Shown here: positions 24,501 to 36,500 of the stretch, in pieces
How the letters are laid out: each line of letters starts with the position of its first letter
How positions within the stretch are numbered: the stretch's first letter is position 1
Assembly: GCA_023846275.1 (NCBI GenBank)
Contig: CM043870.1
Coordinates: 4,401,527-4,465,526 of the forward strand
DNA: 64,000 nucleotides
Source of the DNA: Vanilla planifolia
Lineage: Eukaryota > Streptophyta > Magnoliopsida > Asparagales > Orchidaceae
Direction: 5' to 3'
Notes under the pieces: model-generated
Seen by the model: only the letters and a program-made list of their open reading frames with translations
Databases searched by the model: none
Told to the model about the DNA's origin: nothing
Made by a program: the position numbers and the translations under genes

Positions 24501-27500
24501 TTTCAATAGTTTTAGAAGATGGATAATGATGGACCTATACTAGTCTTTACTGGTTGAGTGGTGTTGTTTGGTTTGGTAGTTTGAGGGATGACTTTACTTG
24601 CTAACATTTGGACTCTTGAACACCTCAAGGTAGCACAATTTACCCTTTAATTAGCATGCCTAATTTCATTCTCAAATCCTGAACCTAAACTAAACGAGTT
24701 GGAAAAATGTTATTTACAATTTAACTGTTAAGAGATTTTAGTGATAGATTGTAAGTATATGGCTTGTTTTAGAATGTTAAGGACATTTTAAAAGGTGAGT
24801 TTGGGATTGGTATTTATGTCTCTTATTTTGGGGTTTGCAGCTGGTGAACCATCTACAGTGAATTTTTTTTGTCACTAGGACAAAGGGCTTATGTGCTTTG
24901 TGAGGCATAAGTTATCTGATCTATGGTTCCTGAATCAATAAACCATGAGTTTCTAATGGACTTCTTTGAGGCATTTAAATCATTAGAGATTGGAAACTTA
25001 CGTGATGTACCAATGAACAGGTGCCTAAAGATATATTGAGAGTTGCAAAGAGGATTCTTAATTTTTCAGTCCTCTCTTTGTTGAAGTTCTTTGGCTCTGG
25101 GCTTATTCCTCTCCTAAGTATACTTGCCTTTGTCGCTGCTTATTTTGTCAACCCATATTTTCCCACTTTTTGCTCGATGTTTTCTCATGCAACCTCTAGC
25201 CCTGAGTATTTCTTGATTTGCAGTAATTTCAGCAAAAAGAATCCTTGCCATTTCGTCTTGCAGAATTTGGTTCTTTCGTTATGTGAGAACTCTTTCGGGT
25301 CATAGTTTGAAGCATTTGTTGGCATGGTTGAAGCTTTCATTGGTTTTGGCTCCAACATCACTTCTCTACCAACTTTAACAAAAATGATTAACACCATTTA
25401 ATTGAATGATGGTAAATTGTCTTTGCCCAAGACCTGAATTCCCATGGGATTAAATTTGATTAAACATATTGTGCTAGTTGGCTCTTCGAGCAAAGTAGGA
25501 AAAAGATTGATTCATCCACAAATTGAAGAAATGAGCCAGCTCATGTGACAAATCTTTATTGTTTAAAGAGGGAAAGTCAAATGGTTCGAATCCATGCCAA
25601 TTAAGGATAGAATAAAAATGGTAATGGTTAGATGGATTGCTGTAAAAATGAAAAGAAGAGCAAAACTGTATTTTAGGAGATGGTAGGACTTTTTATTGAT
25701 GACAATGTAATTACAAATAGACTTATCAGTTTTAGCATTTGCAATCCAATGCGTGCCTTGTATAAAAAATGCAGATGATATAGTAAAATGAAGGAAAAGG
25801 AAGAAACATAGAGGAGACGTGAGTTGTATGACTAGAAGGCTTACTATAGTTTAGAATTAACTTTTATTTGTATCATTCGTGGATGGATGGAAGAGGATTC
25901 ATAAAGTTGAATCAAACTAATGGTGATGATGATGGTCATTATCATCTAGAATAATCATGCTTGTCATCATCATGACATAGCTTGCCTTGCTCAAATAATA
26001 TCTAAAAATCTGATTGCGAGTTTAGTCTTGCTCACTAACAAATTGGTTTGAGTTAACTCAAAATAAACATAAATATATATAAATATACATTTAGTATTCA
26101 AATGTAGAACTCATGTGGTAAAGTATGACTATTTGAGTGGAGCTAAGGTCAAGGGCTTGAGACCTAGCATTGTTGTTTGCAAGACATATTTTTGATATCG
26201 AATCACGAAATGTTTAAATTTATGAAGAGTATAGTATGTGTAGAAATTAAACTAATATAATGGTTGTTCTTCCACATTAGTCATTGGTGTTGGGTTTGAT
26301 TACCACACTAACAATAAGACATAATATTCATTTAGTATTCAAATATAGAGCTGCTGTAGTAAAGAATGTGACTATTCGAGTAGAGCTAAGCTCTAGGGTT
26401 TCAGACCTAGCATTGTTGTTTGCAAAACTTATTTTTTATATTGAATCAGAAAATGTTTAAATTTATGAAGTCTATTGTATGTTTAAAAATTAAACTGATA
26501 TAATGGTTCTTCTTCCGCATTAATCAGTGGTATTGGGTTTAATTACCAAACTAACTCTAAGGCATATTTACAACCTATAGTTAGTTCGAAACCATGGGAG
26601 TTTGAAACAGCTCAAATTCTAACCAAATTCAAGTTTGGCCTGCTTTTGACTTGTCTTCGTATTGAAAATTTTGATTTTGAGTAGAGTTAAAATTTCTCCT
26701 AACTCAAATTAGTGTTAACACTAGTATGAAGCACAGTGAGGATATTTTTGGAATAAATATGTATTTTACCCTCACATCTTAAGCACATATTTTGTTAATA
26801 ACATGGTTTTCATCAGCCAAAGAATGTAGTTGCACTTTAAAGAATTTTTTTTGACCAATCTGATTAACTTGATTAAATATTGTAATTAGTTTCTTTTGGT
26901 GTAAAAGATGAGGGATCTTGTTTTGATTGCCCACATAATTTTGGTTTTTTCTAGAAGAGGCATCATGTGGGTTTAATGACTTCTTTAGATAGCTGCAACT
27001 GTTTTTCATCTTTTTTTATTAAGATTAATTATTTTTTTTAAGTACTTCCACTCTTTTGACTCAAAGTGACAATTTAACTTGCGGCAAAATCTTGGCTTCA
27101 CTTTTTCCAGCATTCTAGTAAATCAAAGAGCTTAACAAGCTTCTGTCAAACCAGTCACATCAATGTTGCAACCCTAGTTCAACACAAAAAGCCATAAAGT
27201 GATTTAACGTGCATTTATTTTTTGTAAAAGAGGAAATGCGTTAAAAATTCTTAGATTCATTCAGTAAATAACTATTTGATTATACACATTTCCGTTTAAC
27301 ATGCTCTTTAACTTCGCACAATCAGGCTAGTTTCTGTGCCAAGCTCGTCACTGGAATACAAGAACTTGAATAAACAGGTCTTAAAGGTATGGCCTTACGT
27401 TCGTAGCTCAAAATGATTAGCATACTTTTCTAGTTTATAACATAATGAAGGATCCTTCTCATTGGTTTCACAGGAAGATTTGCCCAAAGATGGCGATGTT

Positions 27501-30500
27501 AATGGTGACTTTGATGACCCTGTTCATAATGTTGATTTTGATCTTTCAACACGGAAAATTTTATCTCCTGAAAATTTAATACTAAAGGCAGATAAGAGAG
27601 GCATTACAAAGGTTAAATCACCAAAAAAGGATCAATCATTTTCAGCTAAAGGTTCTTTATTGGGGCTTCCTAGGTCTCCTAGGGTTCCTCTTCATAAATC
27701 GATCGCTTCTTCCAAAAAAGAATTAGAACCTCCTAATATTGCACCCACTAAATCCCATAATTCTGTCCAAAAGAAACTTAACAATGTGGACCAACTTAAG
27801 CCAACTTCTCCTATGGTTTCACCTGTACGGCCACATAGAACATCTGAAGAAGGAGCAATGCATGTCTCAAGTCGCTTGACAGCTTCGAATGCATCTTCAA
27901 AGAGTTGCCCTAACTTTGTGGGCGTTATTTCAGATGATTCTGAAGATGAAGACACGGTATATCCCTTTTTTTGTTTAATTCTAGATATTGTGCAACCTTC
28001 AAATAACATAGTTCTATATTTAGGAGATGCATAGTCTCAACAACAGCGTGACTTCAGCTAGTCCAACAAGTAACCATTATGGATCAGCTGCCATGCAAGA
28101 CTGGTAACATGTTATATTTGTTTGTTGTAGAATCTGATTTTGTTGATTGTTTACCGATGTTCTGTATGAACCTTGCAGCTTGTATTCTGAAGCTGAAGAA
28201 GTAAACAACAGGAATAAATATTCTTCAGTAGAAAAAGCTATGAGAAGAACAAGATCACCAAAGGATTTTGTCTGCCCCATCACAGGACATCTCTTTAATG
28301 ATCCAGTTACTTTAGAAACTGGTCAAACCTACGAGAGAAGAGCAATCCAAGAATGGTTGAAGAGAGGAAACACAACATGCCCCATCACGCGTCAGCCTCT
28401 ATCATCAACTGTTCTACCCAAAACCAATTATGTTTTGAAAAGACTGATTACAACATGGATGGAGCAAAATCCTGATATTGCCCAAGAGTTCTCCTACATG
28501 GAGACACCTTGTAGTTCCCCAGGTCCTGTCTTCTCTAAAGAACATCAGGCGCCAAGCACAGTTGATTTAGAACTTCCTCCCTCTTTATCCGGGCCTACTG
28601 CTACCAGAAATGACAAAAGAAGTAAACGATTTATGAGGGGTCTTTCTACTTCGCCAACAAGTGTGATTTCCCAGGCTGCTAGTGAAACAGTTATGAATTC
28701 CTTGAAGACATATGCATCATGTCTCTGCACTTCGGAGGACCTGCAAGAATGTGAAGCAGCTGTGGTTAAAATTGCAAGAATATGGAAGGAATCAAAGATT
28801 GACCCAGGGATCCAAGCTTATTTATCCTCACCAACAATATTGAATGGATTTGTAGAGATCCTATCAGCTTCTACCAGCAGGGAGGCACTTGGAGTATCTG
28901 TTTACATTCTCTCAGAACTAGTGTTAGCAGATGAAATTGTAGCCGAAACACTTCATAATGTAGACCCTGACTTTGATTACCTCTCTGCTCTGCTGATTAA
29001 TGGACTTGCTGAGGCTGCCGTTCTTATGTACCAACTACGACCTACATTCTCTCAGCTTTCAGGCCGTGATCTTGTTCAACCCTTAGTTCAGGTGATAATG
29101 AGCAACGGAGAGCAAATGGATAACTTCAGTTGTGCAATGGAGCCAAAAGATGCTGCAATATCATTATTAGAGCAAGTCCTATCAGGAGGAGATGAAAATA
29201 ACCGCTCAGTCAATGCGTTAAGTGTTATTTCAGCCAATGGTCTTCCTGCTCTTATCAAATGTTTAGATCAGGTGGAAGGAAGGGGCTCCGTAATATCAAT
29301 ACTTGTAAGTTGCATGCATGCTGATAAATGCTGCAGAAATTTGATTGCAAGGAGGGCTGAGTTGGCTCCAGTTCTTGAATTATTTCATGCTGGGAATGAC
29401 CACACAAGGAGCGTCTGCATTGATTTTTTCTCACACATAGTTTGTCTGAAAAGGTGAGCTCATATATAATTAATTAGGATCGTTTTTCACCATTTTTTTA
29501 TCTTCAAAATATTCATGTTTAGCAGCTTAAAAACTTTTTTTGTCATTCCCATGCTGTAGAACTTCACTAGTACTGCACTACATGTCAAAGCTTCTGATAT
29601 GACAATACAATAGTGGATGTGGTCAACTAAGCTTGCTTGAAATTTGGTTCTTAATTTGATTAGCATAACTTTAAGGTGAAGTGGCAATGAAAAAAAGCAC
29701 ATCAAAATATTATGCTGCTTGGATGTACTTGAGAAAAAAGTAAAAATTGACGGGATGCATAGCTGGTTGGCCAACAAGTGTTAATAAATTACTAAAGAGG
29801 GTTTGTGCGGGTTCATTGTTCGCGATGTAAAGTAAATTGGCGCAAAAACCTTGATTTTTCAACTTCCAGCAAAAAAAAAAAAAAAAAGAAAACCTTGATT
29901 TTTCATATTACTATATACTGCATAAGCCAAAGCTCTTGGGCAAGCATGTGCAAAGCTCAACAAATTGAAACAAAAATAGCATTAATACAACTCAAGGAAA
30001 GACAAAGTGTCACCGTCAGTTCATGAACTTAGATAATAGGTTACAGGTATGCAACTGGTAATGCTTAGCTTTAGCAATGAAGAAGCAGATATATTACTTC
30101 ATGCATGTATCTGGCAGATATTCTGCCCTAGAAATATAGATGAACCCAATTGGGAGGGGGTGTCTCATACCAGAATGTTTGCCAGTTGCTAAACTGAGTC
30201 TTGATGGTTTCCTGTACCCTTGAATTATAGTTTTTGGTGTACGCTAGGTCTGTAAATGTTAGTGGTTTTGTCAAGCTTGTTTGCAATTATCATAAATGTG
30301 ATTGCATCTGCCTGCTGGTTTTTGTATATGATTAATGTTGTTTGCATCAGCGTTCAAGGCTTCAAAATCTATCTATATTATTAGAAAATGTTTAAAACGT
30401 AGTTTCTAGGAACGCTGATTCAGGAGACTCCAGGGAAGAAGCGTTGGAATGAAATTTCATTGAATAAATCTTTGCATATGCGGCATTTCTTTACTATTTT

Positions 30501-33500
30501 TTGAAGCTGCTCCTTCCAAGTTTTGTTGCATGATGGTTAGCTTAATAAGCAATGATAAGAATCCTTTAGTTTTGGGTTGATCTTCGTTTGCAGATTTTGA
30601 TGGCTATTTTCTGCCATGGTCATGGATTGGTAGCACTTTGTAACCACGTTTAAGTTTGCTTTAAACTTTGTTTTGGAGAAATAAACTAGAACTTTAATAT
30701 TTCCACCAATATGAAAGCCATTTATAATTTTCAAACTTGATTAAACTCACGGGTACATTCATATTGTTTCTAGGCAAGTATCAATAGCCAAGTTTTGTTC
30801 CTTTTTCCTTAAATATATAATAGTTTATGTTTAGGTAACTTCTTTGTTGAAGCTCATAATAAGTTTTTGTTTGTGCTTTAGGAGGACATTCTGCAATCAG
30901 ATTTTACGTACTATTAAGGAAGAGGGAGCATATAGTACAATGCATTCCTTTTTGGTTTATCTTCAAATGGCTCCCATTGAACAACAACCAGCAGTTGCTA
31001 GTCTCTTACTTCAGCTTGACCTTTTGGTTTGTTTCTTGTCTTTGCCTTTGCATTTGAAGGTAATGCTGAAGTGCACTGTTCTAAGAATTGACAGTTATTA
31101 CACATTATACTCAGGTTGAACCTCGGAAGACAAGTATTTACAGAGATGAAGCAATTGATTCAATAATTGAAGCTCTTAAAAGAAAGGATTTTCCTCTTTG
31201 CCAAATCATTGCTCTTGATACGTTATCTTCTCTCTCTGGACGGTTAAATGCCTCTGGAGAGTCTCAAACTGAATCATGGTTACTCAAGATTGCTGGGGTT
31301 GATCAATCAAATGGCATAATTGAGGATGACGAAGGAACAGCAAACTCAGTTGATGGCTTGGAGGCAAATGTGGTTTGTTTCTTTTATTCTCTTGCAATCT
31401 TTGCAATCAGTTGCCTCTTATTTGCCGATTCAGTTATTTCATTTTCCATATTAATCTTCAGGAAGAGGAAGAAAAAATGATGAGTATTTGGGAGAAGAGA
31501 GTAGCATTTGTTCTATGTAATCATGAAAATGGTGCAATTTTCAAAGCCCTGGAGGAATGTCTATTGAGCAATTCCATGGAGATGACAAAGTCATGTCTTG
31601 TTGTTGCCACATGGCTCATACATATGCTTAACAATCTTCCTGATACTGGTATGAGAGTGATTGCTAGTCAATGTTTACTTGATCATTTTGTAGATATTCT
31701 CCAATTGTCTAGGAACATGGAAGAGAAGGTCCTGGTCACCATTGCTTTGAAAAGCTTATTTTGTGATCCAGGTGATTTATTAATGTGTAAGCTTTTTTTG
31801 TTTTTTCTTCATCAGCAAATTAGTTAGAAATTCATTTACAATATTACAGATCTAGATAAAGGACTTTTAGCATATGCAAGGCGTCTGTACAAGCCTTTGA
31901 GGAAGCTTAAACGATGTTCTTCCCTAGTTGCAGAAACTCTGAAAGAGATAATGAACTTGCCATCTGTTGACACTGTGAGTTAAATTGACATATAATTTGA
32001 TAATCGATGAAATTTTAGTACTAGGGCCCCTTTTTCATAGACCTTTTTTATTTCAGACAGAGTTCTGGTCTTGTACTGAATTATTTGAGTTAGACACCGG
32101 TGTTAGTGGTGAAGTTCTATCCCTGGTTCATTCCAAAGGTCGCTTATATAGCAGCCACTCGGATGGAACTATTAAGGTAACCTTATGCTTATACAGCTTT
32201 CTAATATTTGGCATTACACGGAAGTACTGTATAGCATCCTATTCTTGGTTTTCACAAGGACATACTTGTTGAGGTGCAATTTGTAGATCATGGACAAAAG
32301 GAAAATACTAATTGAAATGGAGTGAAATGTGATGTTAACTCAACATTGTTTTCTTCTGAAGGTTTGGGATATTGGGAAGAGGGGTTGGCAGTTAGTTCAG
32401 GAAGTTCAAGAACATCTGAAGGCTGTTACGGGTCTTTACATTCCTCTGTCAAGTGATAGATTATACAGTTGTTCTCTTGATAAAACAATTCGCGTAAGTA
32501 TTATTATTAGTGGTTATTTCAAATATATTTTATTTCTCTTTCTTATCTTCTATTTGTTGCCAAAACTTATCTTAGGTGACACTAAATGAAATCTCTTCCC
32601 GAATGAGGGTCTAGGTTAGTGCAATTTAGACCAACGCCTAATAACATGATCAAACCAACGAATGATATCAACGAACACTAGTCGACAATGTTCTCACGTG
32701 CTTCGCATGTCTACTGAGATAAAAAAATATTTACACAGCATTTTTTATGTTCCTGCTAGTTTATCTCATGCCCTTGCAAATGACATGCATTTTGATCTTA
32801 GAAATTTGGCTTTAAAGAGAGAAAACTAACGGTGAAGCTTATGAAATTCATCTTGTTAACTCTTTGATCTATATGTTAGATTAGGTGATAACTTGAACCT
32901 ATTTATATTATCAGTGTATAAATACATAGACTTAGTGAAGAAGAAACCCATGCTTGGAATTCCTCAATCAAGGAAGAAAGAACGTGTTAATGTTTCTCCA
33001 ATGATTCTAGAATTTCCAATATAAAAGATTATACCATTCTCTTTTTGATTAAGGAAGAAGTGAATTGTAGCACTTGTAGCATTTCTCCTGTAAAGATGAA
33101 TGATGTCCTAATAACATACTCTTAAAACTCCTCGAACTTAATCATGGACAAAATTCTATCAGTATGAATGAACAGAAGCAATTACTATCATGAGCGTGAG
33201 ACTTGTAAAGATGTTAGTAAGCTGTGTGAAGGTAATGACAAGCCTTATGAGAAGTAATACCCAACAAAGTGACCATCAATTTCCATGTGTTTATACATTC
33301 ATGAAAGGTGAGGTTGCTAGCAATTTAGATAGAACTCTTATTATTAAAATGCAGCAATAGGTCATCTTAAAGTAATGCTTTTGTCATTAAATAATCTTTG
33401 AAGCTTCATAGTCTTAGTAACAGTGGAAATCATAACTTGATACTAAGTTTGAACACTTGAACAACGTGCAAACTATCATTTCTTGGTCTTCCATGAGATA

Positions 33501-36500
33501 AGAGTTTTGACCAATAAAACTGCAAAACAAGTAGTAGATTGCCGATCTATAATGTTAGGAGCCCATGAAACAGCATTATAAGTAGAGAGCTTCATTGGAA
33601 AAAAATAATTTTTACAAAAGAGCTCATGATTACACATTTAATAATTACTTAAAATATTTGAGTTGTTAAAGGACAATTAACAACCAAAGGAGCATATACA
33701 AATAAACTAACAATATGAACATCATGAGAGCTTCATTGGAAAAAAAATTAATTTTTACAAAAGAGCTCATGATTACACATTTCATAATTACTAAAAATAT
33801 TTGAGTTGTTCAAGCACAATGAACAACCAAAGGAGCATATACAAATAAACTAACAATTTGAACATCATGAGTAATGTTAAGACGAGTAAAAATACACCAA
33901 TAAGTTGAGAATAATGACTATAATTTTAGGAAAGATAATAATGGGTATAGTTTTGCTGGTTTTATCATCATCAAACAATAATCTAAATTTTGGCTCCATA
34001 GTTATTAATGGTTGCAATATCAATTAAACATGCACATGAAAAGAGCTCAACAATATTGATTGTTGAGATAGAAGATAGCTATTTGGAAAGCTAGAAAATT
34101 CAATGCCAAGAAAATTTGTAAGAGTATCCAAATCTTTCATGAGCATAGTGATACTCATCTTAGATTACAAACATTAACATGGTAATGAAATGCATTATGT
34201 TAGGCAGCACTAGAAAAGCTTTGACATGAATTTGAAATTTGCTCTTGAAAAATTCGTATGGCACAAGCAGGCAATCCTAAGGGTACATGATACTGTTGCT
34301 TCCACAATATACTTTTGTATTAATCGTGGTATCGTTTATAGAAATGAAGTCTAGGTTGATGTTTCTTAATTGTTTGTGAACTAATTTTAGTGACATGAGG
34401 CAATAAGAAATAACAAACTTGGATAATATAGATGGGTTTGGTAGATTTTCTTGGTCATTATAACTAGTATAGTTTTTACATAAATTGGAGGTGCTTATAA
34501 TCACATCTAAGCCATAGAAATCAATCTCCACTAGATTCATTGCAAATTACAAAAGAAAAAACCTAAAAGAAATGAAACTTTGATGCATCCTTCATAGGTT
34601 GGAGACATTATTCACATATAGGCATTAAAAATAGAACTACTAGATTACATTGAAAATTGTAAAGACATAAAAAATCTAAAATAGGGAACTCTAGTGTATA
34701 TCAAAAAAATATCTCATGTGGTTTTGATTATGTACCATATGCTACTCATGAGATAAATGTATTAACATATGATGTGAACATTATCACATGATCTTCAGTT
34801 TAAAAAAACTAATGGTATGGTTTTTTTTGTGACTTATTAACTTATGACTTTCATGAATGGGCAATGTATATTAAACATTTGGATTTGCACCATATTCCTT
34901 AATTAACTTGCTTTTACCACATGACATATCTGTGATATAATTTTAGAGTATAAAGAAACTAAATAAAAAAGTGCCACTGCAAAGCCAAAAAAAAAAGTAG
35001 AAAACACCAAATGTAATGGAAAGAAGTACAAGTGCAAACTATTAGTGGTAGTACAATCCGATTGAATACAATACATCTTGGTGCAGCTCCATGTGTGTAT
35101 TGGATTGTTTCATGTAGAAACATTGTTAGCAAACCTGTTGCCCCGGCAAAAAAGAAATTACCACTAATGTTAATCTTTAAAGAGGACGTTAATAGCATCG
35201 TGGGTTCTATGGGGGAGGATCATGCTTGGAAAACTGTTGTAGTAATAGGAGCCTCTTTTGGAATAAGTTCAAGCATGATTATGCTGCCATTTCTTATTAA
35301 TTATAGATTTTTCTAGATGGTGCTGGTTGTCCTTGTATTATTCTTTTATGAATTATAGAATAATGATTTCTTATTAGCTATAGAATTCTTGAACAAGTTT
35401 TGTGATATCCTAATTTGATTTTCTTAACATTATAAACACCATTTGAAAATTTTTGGAAGTAGACTTGGAACATTAAGATAGAAACAATGGACATTTAACA
35501 TTTTAGAGTTTGGATTTATTTGTAGTTTTTATTTGAAGTTTTTCACCAGTTCTTTTGTTTCCAGCTGCAAAAGCTCAAAAATGAACATGATTAATACAAA
35601 TCTTGGGTGTAAAGTGTTAGAATAATGGCATACTTTGTGAAAATGACAAATTATGGTTAAGATTGGAGAACCTAGAGAAATAAGGTGCTATTGCCTTTTT
35701 TCATGTGGAAATGTTAAATAACAATATCAAAAGCTTTCATTATGTGAGGAAAGACGAGAAGAATGAAGTTGACTAGAGAAGAAGATTTTTTGCTTTTAAA
35801 GCCAATAAGGAAAGGAAAATTATAAGGAAAATCTAGCCTAAAAAAGATTTAGTTGACCAAAGAACCAAAAATCTTTGAAAATGAGATCGCTTGAAGATTT
35901 TATACACGATATTTCAATGAAAGCCCATCTAATTTGGCATGATGGTTGGCAAATTTGTTATGATTGTCAACTGTGTGTGCTCTCTTCCTTGTTGAGCTGG
36001 CAAAGGTACTTACAAACTCTTGTCTTTAGCTAGATTTGAGCAACTGATCTATCTTTGATAAAAAAAAAATTAAGCTAAAGAGAGAAATGGAATGCTTTGC
36101 ATTATCTCTCTTAATTATACTATATGAAGTCTCTCCTCAAGTCGTAGCTCCTTGACGCTCAATTCCTTGAAACATAGATCCTTGACACTTACTCCTCAAG
36201 GGCTATGGGTATAATAGCATGTGCCTAAGCTCTCACTTTGGTTAGCCATATGCTTATCATTCAAGTTTGGAGATTAGATAACTAGATTATCATTGTAAAT
36301 GTTTTAATTTTTATTTGGTTCTACAACTCTATCTCTTTATCTCTCTTTTATATAACATGATGACACAAGAATAGGTAGGATTAGATCACAAATGTACAAT
36401 TCAAAGCATTTAGTAGATAGTGTTCATTGGACTTTTGTCTTTGTCAACTTTACGGAAGAGCCCTTTAGATGAAATAGGACTTTGAGAAGTTCCATCAGCC

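Larger units (their letters stand above)
19073..27473 (+). other. LIN intron 1 (8.4 kb), transposon-rich
   Basis: The intron runs from GTAAAG to TTTCACAG and is phase 0. It contains a minus-strand copia relic (about 20380-22300), an (AT)n tract, a SINE-like tandem dimer (26090-26570) and a short conserved-looking segment (27326-27386). The remaining parts (19.1-20.3, 22.8-26.0 and 26.6-27.3 kb) show no recognisable gene. An open frame at 25021-25305 has membrane-like segments but no family resemblance. Confidence 0.8.

Noticed and set aside
25021..25305. A 94-codon open frame with membrane-like segments
   Set aside because: It lies in a LIN intron with no family resemblance; hydrophobic frames are common by chance in T-rich DNA.
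25583..25593. GGTTCGAATCC, a perfect tRNA T-loop / box B word
   Set aside because: The flanks do not fold into a tRNA, and no acceptor, D or anticodon stem could be found. It is likely chance or a SINE scrap.
35032..35316. A 94-codon plus-strand open frame with a hydrophobic C-terminus
   Set aside because: It sits in a LIN intron among repeats, has no recognised family, and has no splice or promoter context.
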